Source: an uncultured Clostridia bacterium
GTDB lineage: Bacteria; Bacillota; Clostridia; Oscillospirales; Ruminococcaceae
Assembly: GCA_947625735.1 (NCBI GenBank)
Contig: CANQPL010000003.1
Coordinates: 58,460-122,459, forward strand
DNA: 64,000 bases
Direction of reading: 5' to 3'
Part shown: positions 19,684-28,425 of the stretch, one piece after another
Numbering within the stretch: position 1 is the first letter of the stretch
Layout of the letters: each line of letters opens with the position of its first letter
The notes under the pieces: generated by a model
What the model was told of the DNA's origin: nothing
What the model saw: the letters and a program-made list of their open reading frames with translations, nothing else
Databases searched by the model: none
Position numbers and translations under genes: made by a program

Positions 19684-20232
19684 ATGCATCTGAATGAAAA
19701 AACCGTTGAAAAAAAGATAGTATTTGAGGGAAAGATCATAACCGTGCGCAAGGACAAGGCAGAGCTGGAGGACGGCTCTGTGGTGCCGAGAGAGCTTGTT
19801 ATACATTCGGGAGGTGTATGCGTTGTACCTCTGACAAAGGAAAACAAGGTGATAATGGTACGCCAGTTCAGATATGCATTCGGCGAACCTCTTCTCGAGA
19901 TCCCCGCAGGAAAGCTGGAGGTAGGTGAGGATCACCGCAGCGCAGGTCTGAGAGAGCTTTCAGAGGAAACAGGAGCTGAGGCGGAGAGCTTTGAGTATCT
20001 GGGAGTGTGCTACCCCTCCGTTGCATATCTTACGGAAAAGATCCATATGTATCTTGCAAGGGGGCTTACTTTCGGAGATACCCACCCCGATGAGGGCGAA
20101 TTTATCGACAGGCTGGAAATACCCCTTGATGAAGCAGTCGAAATGGTCATGGACGGCAGGATACCCGATGCAAAGACTCAGCTTGCCCTGCTCAAAACCG
20201 CAAAAATTTTAGCTTCTGAAAGAAACGGTTAA
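19684..20232 (+). CDS. Nudix hydrolase, ADP-ribose pyrophosphatase type
   Basis: 182 aa. The Nudix box (G-x5-E-x7-REL-x-EE-x-G) is complete in GKLEVGEDHRSAGLRELSEE and the following TGA. The fold and the GGVCVVPLTKENKVIMVRQF strand match the family that cleaves ADP-ribose to AMP and ribose 5-phosphate. Monocistronic; a GTCCA...TGGAC hairpin follows at about 20240-20278. Confidence 0.88.
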   Translation: MHLNEKTVEKKIVFEGKIITVRKDKAELEDGSVVPRELVIHSGGVCVVPLTKENKVIMVRQFRYAFGEPLLEIPAGKLEVGEDHRSAGLRELSEETGAEAESFEYLGVCYPSVAYLTEKIHMYLARGLTFGDTHPDEGEFIDRLEIPLDEAVEMVMDGRIPDAKTQLALLKTAKILASERNG

Positions 20233-20355
20233 AAACAAACGTCCACACCCGACAGAAACAGAGTTGCCGGGCATGGACCTTAAGATCAAGCCGTAAACGC
20301 CCCTCCCCAAAAAATAAGCAGTACTGCGGTTTTCCGGGAGGATCACATATTAATC

Positions 20356-20655
20356 TCAGAGCAGTCCTGCTTCCTCAGCTTCAGCCTCAGCCTGCATCAT
20401 TTCGATGTGACGGGTATAAGCGTCAAGGATCTGGCTCTCAATGGACTGTCTTGCGTCAGGCGAGATAGGATGAACGATATCTCTGAAAACGCCGTTTTCG
20501 TCCTTTCTGCTGGGCATTGCTACAAAGAGTCTTGCATCGCCCTGAACGACCTTGATGTCGTGGATAGCGATCTGGTCGTCAACTGTGATGGAGATCACCG
20601 CTCTGAGACGGCCGTCGGGAATGATCTTCCTGATTTTGATGTCTGTGATAGTCAT
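20356..20655 (-). CDS. spoVG: Septation/RNA-binding regulator SpoVG
   Basis: 99 aa starting MTITDIKIRKIIPDGRL; the next conserved part is DIVHPISPDARQSIES. SpoVG is a small nucleic-acid-binding regulator affecting septation and sporulation. The start at 20655 has AAGGAGG in front; a longer in-frame version would add 67 unrelated residues. It is divergent from murC with about 150 AT-rich bases between. Confidence 0.95.
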   Translation of the reverse strand: MTITDIKIRKIIPDGRLRAVISITVDDQIAIHDIKVVQGDARLFVAMPSRKDENGVFRDIVHPISPDARQSIESQILDAYTRHIEMMQAEAEAEEAGLL

Positions 20656-20809
20656 TTTTATGTCCTCCTTAATTTTAGTGGAACGGATAAAAATATTATT
20701 GATAGTATCCGACCCATTATTCATGACATCGGGGAAAAATGAAAAATTTTCCTCCGTATCTCCATTATAATATAATTCTCTTAAATTATTCTTAACTGAG
20801 GTGAAATTT

Positions 20810-22225
20810 TTGAATAACTTTATTAGAAAATTTGATGATAATATATTAACAAACAAAAAACATATTCACATGATAGGTATAGGCGGCAGCGGAATGTACC
20901 CCTTAGCACAGATACTCCACTCAGACGGATACTTTATCACAGGCTCAGACAACAACGAGACCGATACCTTAAAGGCTGTTCGTTCCATGGGTATACCCGT
21001 ATATCTGGGGCAGAGAGCCGAAAATATAGAGGGAGCCGATCTGATAATCCGCACGGCTGCCATTATGAGCGATAATCCCGAGCTTAAAGCCGCCGAAGAA
21101 GCGGGAGTACCTCTGCTTGAACGCAGCGACCTGCTGGGCCTTATCACAAGAAAATACAGCAACGCCGTCTGTGTCAGCGGCACCCACGGAAAGACGACTG
21201 TCACCTCCATGATAACCCAGATACTCAAAACAGGCGGACTTGACATAACTGCATATATAGGCGGCAAGCTGCCGATCATAGGAGGAAGCGGCTGCGTGGG
21301 GAAAAGCGAAACAATGGTCTGCGAAGCGTGCGAGTTTGAGGATCATTTTCTGAAACTCTCCCCCGATATTGCGGTCATTACCAACATTGACGCAGATCAT
21401 CTTGATTATTTCGGCACTCTCGAACACATCATTGCCTCATTCAGAAAGTTTGCAGCAATGGCAGGTACCGTCATAGCAAACGGCGACGACCCGAACACAA
21501 AAAAAGCACTTGAAGATGTAAAAGGAAAGATCATCACCTACGGCATTTCCCATGACAATGACTGGTACGCCGACAACATCTCCAAAAAAAGCGGACTTGT
21601 CACCGAGTTTGACATCTGTCACCACAAATCCTTCTATGCCCATATAAAACTGAACGTTGCGGGAGAGCATAATATTGCAAATGCAGTGGGCGCAGCGGCA
21701 GCGGCGTTTCTTTCGGGAGCGGACGGAAAAATGACCGAGGAGGGTCTTGACTCTTTCAGAGGTGCCAAAAGGCGGTTTGACAAATACGGCGAAGTAAACG
21801 GCATTACCGTTTGTGACGATTACGGTCACCACCCCACAGAGCTTACAGTTACCCTGAAAGCGGCAATGGGAATGGGGTTTAAAAGAGTGTGGGCTGTTTT
21901 CCAGCCCTTTACATTCTCCCGTACAGCGCTGCTTCTTGATGATTTTGCCCGTGCGCTGTCCATACCCGACAAATGCGTTATCACCGCTATAATGGGTTCG
22001 AGAGAAAAAAACACCTACAACATCTATGATAAGGATCTGGGAAATAAAATAAAAGGTGCCGTCTGGTTTGAAAACGAACAGGACCACGATAAAAATTTTG
22101 AGCTTTGCGCAGAGTATGTGGCGAATAATGCAGGACCCGGGGATCTTATCCTGACAATGGGCTGCGGCGACATCAACAAATGCGCTCACCTCATACTGGA
22201 AAAGCTCAGAAAGGCATACGAGTGA
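20810..22225 (+). CDS. murC: UDP-N-acetylmuramate--L-alanine ligase
   Basis: 471 aa. Adds L-alanine to UDP-MurNAc, the first step of the peptidoglycan stem peptide. The Rossmann motif HMIGIGGSGM opens the protein, the ATP P-loop is GTHGKTT, and the Mur central domain shows NIDADHLDYF and later DDYGHHPTEL. A GTG at 20801 is possible, but the GAGG site lies eight bases before the TTG at 20810. Followed by lexA after 33 bases. Confidence 0.95.
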   Translation: MNNFIRKFDDNILTNKKHIHMIGIGGSGMYPLAQILHSDGYFITGSDNNETDTLKAVRSMGIPVYLGQRAENIEGADLIIRTAAIMSDNPELKAAEEAGVPLLERSDLLGLITRKYSNAVCVSGTHGKTTVTSMITQILKTGGLDITAYIGGKLPIIGGSGCVGKSETMVCEACEFEDHFLKLSPDIAVITNIDADHLDYFGTLEHIIASFRKFAAMAGTVIANGDDPNTKKALEDVKGKIITYGISHDNDWYADNISKKSGLVTEFDICHHKSFYAHIKLNVAGEHNIANAVGAAAAAFLSGADGKMTEEGLDSFRGAKRRFDKYGEVNGITVCDDYGHHPTELTVTLKAAMGMGFKRVWAVFQPFTFSRTALLLDDFARALSIPDKCVITAIMGSREKNTYNIYDKDLGNKIKGAVWFENEQDHDKNFELCAEYVANNAGPGDLILTMGCGDINKCAHLILEKLRKAYE

Positions 22226-22258
22226 CAGTTTCCCGAAAGCCGATGGGAGGCGGATACT

Positions 22259-22837
22259 ATGAAAGAGATGCATAAAAGGATCTACGAGTATATCAAGCAA
22301 AGAACAGAGGACGGCGTATCTCCCACTATCAGGGAAATTTGCCGAGATCTGGGAATTGCCTCCACCTCCACGGCATCACGGTATGTAAATCAGCTTGTGG
22401 AGGAGGGTTACCTTGAAAAAAAGGATAATATGAACCGCACTCTCAGGCTTTCGGGCAGCGGGGCGGTGCGTCTGCCCGTAGTGGGGCTTATCACTGCGGG
22501 ACAGCCCATTCTTGCGGTGGAGGACATCTCCGAATACATCTCATTTACGCCGAGAAAGAATTATTCGGGAGAGCTGTTTGCTCTGCGCATACGGGGCGAC
22601 AGCATGATAAACGCGGGTATCTTTGACGGTGATTTTGTTATTGTGGAACGCACCTCCTACGTAAATAACGGTGAAATAGCCGCCGTTCTGGTAGACGGCG
22701 AGGAGGCAACGGTAAAGCGCTTCTACAAGGAAAAGGGTCACTATCGTCTTGAACCCGAAAATGATGATATGGACGACATCATCGCCTACGAATGCTCCAT
22801 TATCGGCAGAATCGTGGGCGTTGTAAGATATTTGTAA
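22259..22837 (+). CDS. lexA: LexA repressor (SOS regulator)
   Basis: 192 aa. N-terminal winged helix (MHKRIYEYIKQRTEDGVSPT, GIASTSTASRYVNQL) and C-terminal S24 peptidase-like domain. The self-cleavage bond is A80-G81 (LITAGQP), with catalytic S115 (GDSMI) and K153 (ATVKRFY). RecA-stimulated autocleavage would relieve repression of DNA-repair genes. GGAGG eight bases upstream. Cotranscription with murC is likely; no LexA box was seen between them. Confidence 0.93.
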   Translation: MKEMHKRIYEYIKQRTEDGVSPTIREICRDLGIASTSTASRYVNQLVEEGYLEKKDNMNRTLRLSGSGAVRLPVVGLITAGQPILAVEDISEYISFTPRKNYSGELFALRIRGDSMINAGIFDGDFVIVERTSYVNNGEIAAVLVDGEEATVKRFYKEKGHYRLEPENDDMDDIIAYECSIIGRIVGVVRYL

Positions 22838-22854
22838 AAAGAAAGGCGAGGTAA

Positions 22855-23922
22855 ATGGAAAATCAATACTACGGCGGATACCCCTCGGGCGGGTATCCCG
22901 GATATGAGCCGTACGGCTATCCCCCGGGACGGGAGCTGTTTGCTGTACAGCCTGCCGAAAAAAAGGCTCTTAAAAAGCAATATGCGGGCACATTTGCAAT
23001 GGCGCTCATTCACGGCATCGGCAGCTTTATACTGGCGCAGGTACTGTTTATCGCATTGGGATTGTCGGGCTACGAATTCAGATATACAGACGACAACACC
23101 GCCATTATCGACTGGCAGTATGAGATATGCGGCAGCCTGCCCTCCATACTGTTCGGCATAGGCATATTCCTGTTTGAGATGCTCCGTTCCCGCACACCGC
23201 TCAGCGAATATTTCAGAACGGACAGGATATCGGGAGCATTTGTGCCGGGATATTTCGGAGTGCTTGTCTTTTCCTACGCTGCGGCGATAATACTTCAGAA
23301 CATATTGATAACGGGAATGTTTTCGGCAGGATTTTCTCCCATAAGCGAGGATTATCTTTCCGAAAGCGATATCACGCCCGAATATCTTATAGCCACTGTA
23401 ATATTCTCTATGATCCTTGCCCCCATAGCCGAGGAGCTGCTTTTCAGGGGCGTTATACTCAGACGTCTTTCGGTGATAAGTCAGAAATTTGCGATCTTTG
23501 CATCGGCAGCCATATTCGGCATGATGCACGGAAATTTTTTACAGGCAGTGCTGGGCTTTATTGTGGGAATAGTTCTGGGGTATACAGCAGTAAAAACGGG
23601 TTCGCTTGTGCTGTGCATTGCGGGGCATATGTTTATAAATACCGTTGCATCCTCCTCGGAATTTGTTGAGTATTTTTTTGACGAGGAAACATCGGCTTCA
23701 TATTATAATGTGATAATAATACTTTTCCTGTTGATAGGTCTTGTATCTGTTATAGCGGCAGCCGTCAAGGGAAGTATCAGGTTCCCCGAATACACCGAAT
23801 ATCACAGCAAACGCACCTTTCCTGTAATTGTTACCTGTGTATCATTCTGGATTATGATGATATACTATGTAACGGATATCCTTTCAAAGTTCGGTCCTGT
23901 TACCGATAAGCTCCTTGAATAA
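22855..23922 (+). CDS. CPBP-family intramembrane metalloprotease
   Basis: 355 aa. A Gly/Tyr/Pro-rich N-terminus of about 28 residues is followed by some eight transmembrane helices. The Abi/CPBP motifs are present: E193-E194-x3-R198 (AEELLFRGVI), H225 (GMMHGNF) and a later HMFINT. This family includes Rce1-like CAAX proteases and bacteriocin-immunity proteins; the substrate cannot be told. It is 17 bases after lexA and probably in the same transcript. Confidence 0.88.
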   Translation: MENQYYGGYPSGGYPGYEPYGYPPGRELFAVQPAEKKALKKQYAGTFAMALIHGIGSFILAQVLFIALGLSGYEFRYTDDNTAIIDWQYEICGSLPSILFGIGIFLFEMLRSRTPLSEYFRTDRISGAFVPGYFGVLVFSYAAAIILQNILITGMFSAGFSPISEDYLSESDITPEYLIATVIFSMILAPIAEELLFRGVILRRLSVISQKFAIFASAAIFGMMHGNFLQAVLGFIVGIVLGYTAVKTGSLVLCIAGHMFINTVASSSEFVEYFFDEETSASYYNVIIILFLLIGLVSVIAAAVKGSIRFPEYTEYHSKRTFPVIVTCVSFWIMMIYYVTDILSKFGPVTDKLLE

Positions 23923-23944
23923 ATCGATCTGCCAAAAGAAAAAG

Positions 23945-23970
23945 CAGCCGTGACGTGTGCGCCGCGGCTG
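23945..23970. terminator. Bidirectional terminator between the CPBP protease and metK
   Basis: CAGCCG...CGGCTG stem flanked by an A-run on the left and T-run on the right, so it can stop transcription from both converging genes. Confidence 0.8.
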
Positions 23971-23998
23971 TTTATTTTAATTAAGATATAATTTAAGC

Positions 23999-25195
23999 TC
24001 AGTCATTCCCCATAAGCTCATTTACTGCGGCTTTCAGCGCATCAACCCTGTCCGTTCTTTCCCATGCAGAGCCTAACTCCTCACGTCCCATATGACCGTA
24101 AGCGGCAAGCTTTCTGTACTGGGGCTTTCTGAGTTCTAAATCCCTGATTATCGCAGCAGGACGCAAATCAAAGACCTTGACTACCGCACTTGCGATCACA
24201 TCATCGGGAACGGTTCCCGTACCGAAAGTATCCGCCATTACCGAAACAGGCTGAGCCACACCGATAGCATAGGCAAGCTCTATCTCGCACTTATCCGCAA
24301 GTCCTGCGGCAACAATGTTTTTAGCCACATACCGTGCGGCATAGGCAGCACTGCGGTCTACTTTTGTAGGATCCTTGCCCGAAAAAGCACCGCCGCCATG
24401 ACGGGCATATCCGCCGTAGGTATCGACGATTATCTTTCGTCCCGTAAGACCGCTGTCGCCCTGCGGACCGCCTATAACGAAACGTCCCGTGGGGTTCACA
24501 AAATATTTTGTATCACAAAGCAGTTCGGGAGAAATGACCGCCTTTATTACCTTTTCTATAATATCCTCTCTGATTTTATCCTGAGAAACCTCGGGAGCGT
24601 GCTGCGCAGATACGACAACAGTATCGACCCTTACGGGCTTCCCGTCCTCATACTCAACGGTGACCTGAGTTTTGCCGTCAGGACGAAGATAAGGCAGAAG
24701 TCCCGTTTTGCGTACCTCGGTAAGACGCTTTGCAAGCTTATGTGCAAGCGAAATAGGAAGCGGCATAAGCTCGGGAGTTTCGTTGCAGGCAAATCCGAAC
24801 ATCATGCCCTGATCGCCCGCTCCCGTATCAAGCTCTTCATTTTTCCCGCCGTCTCTGTATTCAAGGGCAGAGTCAACGCCCATTGCAATATCGGGGGACT
24901 GCTCATTGATAGATGTCACCACAGAGCAGGTGTGACCGTCAAAACCGTACTTTGCTCTGTCATATCCGATATCAATAACCACCTGTCTTACTATCTTAGC
25001 TATATCCACATAGCAGCTTGTGGATATCTCACCCATGCACAGCACCATGCCCGTAGCAGTGCAGGTCTCGCAGGCAACTCTGCCGTCGGGGTCCTGTTCA
25101 AGAATTGCATCAAGAACAGCATCTGATATCTGGTCACAAATTTTATCGGGGTGTCCCTCGGTGACAGATTCCGATGTAAATAATGTTTTAGCCAT
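23999..25195 (-). CDS. metK: S-adenosylmethionine synthetase
   Basis: 398 aa starting [20 protein letters not shown], the family N-terminus. Makes SAM from methionine and ATP. The ATP-binding [12 protein letters not shown] loop and [16 protein letters not shown] are present. An in-frame 53-residue upstream extension reads through the leader and is rejected; GGAG precedes 25195. Controlled by the SAM-I riboswitch upstream. Confidence 0.97.
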   Translation of the reverse strand: MAKTLFTSESVTEGHPDKICDQISDAVLDAILEQDPDGRVACETCTATGMVLCMGEISTSCYVDIAKIVRQVVIDIGYDRAKYGFDGHTCSVVTSINEQSPDIAMGVDSALEYRDGGKNEELDTGAGDQGMMFGFACNETPELMPLPISLAHKLAKRLTEVRKTGLLPYLRPDGKTQVTVEYEDGKPVRVDTVVVSAQHAPEVSQDKIREDIIEKVIKAVISPELLCDTKYFVNPTGRFVIGGPQGDSGLTGRKIIVDTYGGYARHGGGAFSGKDPTKVDRSAAYAARYVAKNIVAAGLADKCEIELAYAIGVAQPVSVMADTFGTGTVPDDVIASAVVKVFDLRPAAIIRDLELRKPQYRKLAAYGHMGREELGSAWERTDRVDALKAAVNELMGND

Positions 25196-25300
25196 TTTAA
25201 AGCTCCTTTCATTTTTTGTAGCTCTCCGAAAACCGCAGCACACCACAGAATGGCTGCCGTAAAGGGTTTTTACGGAGCTTTCCTTTTGCCTGTAAACAAG

Positions 25301-25326
25301 AAAGGCGGTCATTTCCGACCGCCTTT
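25301..25326 (-). terminator. Expression-platform terminator of the metK riboswitch
   Basis: A perfect AAGGCGGTC/GACCGCCTT hairpin follows the aptamer by about 24 bases; the U-run is interrupted (CTTTCTTG). A second hairpin with arms CCGTAAA/TTTACGG lies farther downstream, before the metK ribosome binding site. Confidence 0.8.
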
Positions 25327-25349
25327 TGATTTTCCGTGAAAACAAGCTC

Positions 25350-25457
25350 CTCATCTTTCGGAAATATCCGCAGGATTTAGCACCTTGTCCGCATCGGTAA
25401 AATGCAGATCAGGTTGCCGGGCTTCACAGGTCCAGTACCTCCGCCGCTCTTGATAAG
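25350..25457 (-). ncRNA. SAM-I (S-box) riboswitch aptamer
   Basis: In transcript orientation it begins CTTATCAAGAGCGG and contains the conserved core elements GGAGGTACTGGACC, AAGCCCGGCAACC and AAGGTGCTAAATCC. P1 closes by pairing CTTATC with GATGAG at 25350-25355. It lies between a consensus promoter and metK and should shut off metK when SAM is abundant. Confidence 0.95.
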
Positions 25458-25474
25458 GCAATCATATTAATTAC

Positions 25475-25503
25475 ATTATAGCACGTCTTTTTTCGTATGT
25501 CAA
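25475..25503 (-). promoter_or_regulatory. SigA promoter of metK
   Basis: TTGACA (25498-25503) and TATAAT (25475-25480), 17 bases apart on the minus strand, placing the start about ten bases before the riboswitch. Confidence 0.88.
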
Positions 25504-25533
25504 TAGCCCTACAAAATTTTTTGTAAAAGCCTG

Positions 25534-26775
25534 TCAGCCCAGATATTCTTTCTGCGCCTCGGTAAGAGTATCTATCTCAATTCCCCATGCGGAGAGCTTT
25601 CTGAGGGCGATCTTCCTGTCCACCTCGGCGGGGACGTCAATTATCATGCCGTCAAGCTTATCCTTATTTTTAACAAGGTAAAGCGCACTCATTGCCTGCA
25701 CCGCAAAGGACATATCCATTATCTCGGCGGGGTGACCGTCTCCTGCCGCAAGATTCACAAGCCTGCCCTCGGCGATAATATAAATGCTCCTGCCGTTTGA
25801 AAGCTGATAGCCCATTATATTATGCCTTGCCTCCCATGAGCGCACACAATTCGCCCTGAGCCATGCCACGTCCACTTCACAGTCAAAATGCCCCGCATTG
25901 CAGCAGATAGCACCGTCCTTCATATTCATAAAGCATTTTTCGGTGATAACATCATTGCAGCCCGTAACGGTCACAAAGATATCGCCTGTTTTTGCGGCGT
26001 CCTCCATTTTCATAACCTTAAAGCCGTCCATTACAGCCTCCATAGCCTTAATGGGGTCTATCTCGGTAACGATAACGCTTGCACCCAGACCCTTTGCTCT
26101 CATGGCAACTCCCTTGCCGCACCAGCCGTAGCCTGCAACCACAACATTCTTGCCTGCAACGATAAGATTTGTAGTTCTGTTGATGCCGTCCCAGACGGAC
26201 TGACCCGTTCCGTAACGGTTATCGAAAAGATGCTTGCAGTCGGCGTTGTTAACAAGTATCATTGGGAATTTAAGCGTTCCCGCCCTGTTCATGGAAATCA
26301 GTCTGTTAATGCCTGTAGTCGTCTCCTCGCAGCCGCCTATCACATTGGGGATAAGATCGGGACGTTCGGTGTGAATGAAGTGTACAAGATCGCCGCCGTC
26401 ATCAATGATAATATTGGGAGCAGCCTCGATGACCCTCCCAATATGGCGGTGATACTCCTCATCATCTGCGCCGTACCATGCATAGACACGCAGTCCGCCA
26501 TGAACAAGAGCGGCTGCAACATCGTCCTGAGTGGAAAGAGGATTTGAGCCTGTAATAAACATCTGCGCTCCTCCTGCGGCAAGCACTCTGCAAAGGTAGG
26601 CAGTTTTTGCTTCAAGATGAACGGAAAGCGCAATACGCAGTCCCTCAAAGGGCTTCTCAGCCGAAAATTCCTCCTCAATTGACCTGAGCAGCGGCATATT
26701 CTGCTTTACCCAGCTTATTTTTCTTTCGCCGCTTTCCCACAAAGATATATCTCTTATTTCGCTTTCATGTATCAT
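25534..26775 (-). CDS. ahcY: S-adenosylhomocysteine hydrolase
   Basis: 413 aa. Cleaves S-adenosylhomocysteine to adenosine and homocysteine, pulling methyltransfer reactions forward. The NAD-binding motif is VVAGYGWCGKGVAMRAKGLG; DNRYGTGQSVWDGI and CNAGHFDCEV are diagnostic. It has its own promoter and lies just upstream of metK, giving a small methyl-cycle cluster. Confidence 0.95.
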   Translation of the reverse strand: MIHESEIRDISLWESGERKISWVKQNMPLLRSIEEEFSAEKPFEGLRIALSVHLEAKTAYLCRVLAAGGAQMFITGSNPLSTQDDVAAALVHGGLRVYAWYGADDEEYHRHIGRVIEAAPNIIIDDGGDLVHFIHTERPDLIPNVIGGCEETTTGINRLISMNRAGTLKFPMILVNNADCKHLFDNRYGTGQSVWDGINRTTNLIVAGKNVVVAGYGWCGKGVAMRAKGLGASVIVTEIDPIKAMEAVMDGFKVMKMEDAAKTGDIFVTVTGCNDVITEKCFMNMKDGAICCNAGHFDCEVDVAWLRANCVRSWEARHNIMGYQLSNGRSIYIIAEGRLVNLAAGDGHPAEIMDMSFAVQAMSALYLVKNKDKLDGMIIDVPAEVDRKIALRKLSAWGIEIDTLTEAQKEYLG

Positions 26776-26816
26776 ATATTAAAACTTCCCTTCCCGCTGA
26801 TTTGGTATTTTCTTAA

Positions 26817-26845
26817 ATTATAGCATATTCTGCGGAGCATTGCAA
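26817..26845 (-). promoter_or_regulatory. SigA promoter of ahcY
   Basis: TTGCAA (26840-26845) and TATAAT (26817-26822), spacer 17, on the minus strand, about 40 bases before the ahcY start. Confidence 0.8.
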
Positions 26846-26864
26846 GAGGAAAGAGAATAAAAAA

Positions 26865-26903
26865 CTGTGCCGCACCCCCGATTTTTCCGGGAATACGGCA
26901 CAG
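26865..26903 (-). terminator. Intrinsic terminator upstream of ahcY
   Basis: Stem CTGTGCCG/CGGCACAG with an inner CCCG/CGGG helix, followed on the minus strand by TTTTTTATTC. It follows the candidate structured RNA directly and would also end read-through from rplA. Confidence 0.85.
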
Positions 26904-26920
26904 AATTATTTTTAAGATAA

Positions 26921-27008
26921 GCTCCGGAATCCGTAAAAACCGCCCGCACAGAAGCCCTGCCAACTGACAAAGCAGCACCCGGCGCATTTCACGGTTATCC
27001 TCCGGAGG
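26921..27008 (-). ncRNA. Candidate structured RNA of unknown class
   Basis: 88 bases with an outer stem CTCCGGA/TCCGGAG, an inner CCGT/ACGG stem and a GC-rich core, far more GC-rich than the AT-rich flank. A weak promoter (TTGATT at 27037-27042, TTAAAT at 27013-27018, 18 apart) would start transcription almost exactly at the outer stem, and the terminator at 26865-26903 would end a transcript of about 144 bases. It does not match SRP RNA, 6S or the common riboswitch cores known to me. The ahcY promoter lies beyond the terminator. Confidence 0.35.
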
Positions 27009-27130
27009 TATTATTTAATTCTTTGCTAAACATGAAAATCAATTTTTGCAAAAATGATTTCCTTAAAACAAGAAACAAGAAAAATTGTCCGCAAATCGGT
27101 AAAAGGTAAAAATTTTCAAAGTCATTTCCT

Positions 27131-27179
27131 TATCTTGCCTCTTGCCTCTTGTTATCTTGCCTCTTGTTATCTTGCCTCT
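27131..27179 (-). repeat. GAGGCAAGATAACAA tandem repeat behind rplA
   Basis: Read on the minus strand, the 15-base unit GAGGCAAGATAACAA occurs twice, followed by GAGGCAA and GAGGCAAGATAA. It begins six bases after the rplA stop codon. The core GAGGCAAGA is shared with the repeats at 11989-12040 and near 63.7-64.0 kb. The rest of the 27009-27130 spacer is AT-rich with no gene. Confidence 0.8.
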
Positions 27180-27184
27180 GTTAC

Positions 27185-27880
27185 TCAGACACCGTATTTC
27201 TGGGTAGCTACACGAATGCCCACGCCCATAGTAGAAGCGACTGTGCAGGATTTGAGATATGTGCCCTTTGCAGCGGCAGGCTTTGCCTTAACGATAGCTT
27301 CAAGAAGAGTCTCAAAGTTCTCTGCCAGCTTCTCTGCGCCGAATGATACCTTTCCGATAGGGCAGTGAATGATGTTGGTCTTATCAAGACGATACTCTAT
27401 CTTACCTGCCTTAGCCTCTGTAACAGCCTTGGCAACATCGGGAGCAACTGTACCCGCCTTGGGGTTAGGCATAAGACCTCTGGGTCCTAAGATCTTACCG
27501 AGACGTCCCACAACGCCCATCATATCGGGAGATGCGATAACCACATCGAAATCCATCCAGTTTTCTTTCATGATCTTGTCCACATACTCCTGTGCGCCTA
27601 CATACTCTGCGCCTGCTGCCTTGGCAGCCTCAGCCTTGTCCTCCTTGCAGAAAACAAGCACGCGAACATTCTTACCTGTACCGTTGGGAAGAACGACTGC
27701 ACCTCTTACCTGCTGGTCTGCGTGACGGGAGTCAACGCCCAGACGGACATGGACTTCAACAGTCTCATCAAACTTAGCCTTTGCATTCTTGCAGGCAAGG
27801 TCAAGAGCTTCAACGGTCTCATATGCTCTGTTTCTGTCAACGAGCTTTGCGCTTTCGTTATATTTCTTACCGTGTTTCAT
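27185..27880 (-). CDS. rplA: 50S ribosomal protein L1
   Basis: 231 aa. [20 protein letters not shown] and [20 protein letters not shown] are diagnostic. L1 forms the mobile stalk next to the E site. It is the last gene of this operon; rplJ-rplL, which usually follow, are missing. Confidence 0.97.
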   Translation of the reverse strand: MKHGKKYNESAKLVDRNRAYETVEALDLACKNAKAKFDETVEVHVRLGVDSRHADQQVRGAVVLPNGTGKNVRVLVFCKEDKAEAAKAAGAEYVGAQEYVDKIMKENWMDFDVVIASPDMMGVVGRLGKILGPRGLMPNPKAGTVAPDVAKAVTEAKAGKIEYRLDKTNIIHCPIGKVSFGAEKLAENFETLLEAIVKAKPAAAKGTYLKSCTVASTMGVGIRVATQKYGV

Positions 27881-27944
27881 TATAAATTCCTCCTAAAATA
27901 GTGGTTAAATCGGAAGAGTATCCTCCCACTTTGCAAAAAGGGCA

Positions 27945-28370
27945 TCAGTCAACGACTTCTACACCCATGGAACGAGCTGTTCCTGCGATCATGCTCATAG
28001 CGGACTCAACGCTTGCAGCGTTCAGGTCGGGCATTTTGGTCTCTGCGATCTTTCTGATCTGATCCTTTGTGATCTTGCCTACCTTAGTTCTGTTGGGAAC
28101 GCCCGAACCGCTCTGGATATTGATAGCCTTCTTGATAAGGACTGCTGCGGGAGGAGTCTTTGTAATGAATGTAAAGGAGCGGTCTGCATATACTGTGATA
28201 ACAACAGGGATAATAAGACCGATATCGTTCTTTGTTCTTTCGTTAAATTCCTTGGTAAATGCCATGATATTAACGCCGTGCTGACCCAGCGCAGGACCAA
28301 CAGGGGGAGCAGGTGTAGCCTTGCCTGCTGCGATCTGAAGCTTTATCAAGCCAACAACTTTCTGTGCCAT
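27945..28370 (-). CDS. rplK: 50S ribosomal protein L11
   Basis: 141 aa starting [20 protein letters not shown]; ten upstream in-frame residues are not conserved and are left out. [20 protein letters not shown] is the N-terminal signature. L11 forms the GTPase-associated centre with 23S rRNA. Confidence 0.97.
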   Translation of the reverse strand: MAQKVVGLIKLQIAAGKATPAPPVGPALGQHGVNIMAFTKEFNERTKNDIGLIIPVVITVYADRSFTFITKTPPAAVLIKKAINIQSGSGVPNRTKVGKITKDQIRKIAETKMPDLNAASVESAMSMIAGTARSMGVEVVD

Positions 28371-28425
28371 AATGCACACCTCCGTAAATCGTAGCCGCAT
28401 CTTTAAATAAATGCGGGGAAATTTT

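Noticed and set aside
25196..25354. 53-residue extension of MetK
   Set aside because: It would translate the riboswitch expression platform; the conserved MetK start at 25195 has its own ribosome binding site.
26921..27008. SRP RNA, SAH riboswitch or tRNA identity for the candidate RNA
   Set aside because: The conserved SRP apical motif, SAH-aptamer core and tRNA arms are not found; only the fold and the terminator support an RNA.
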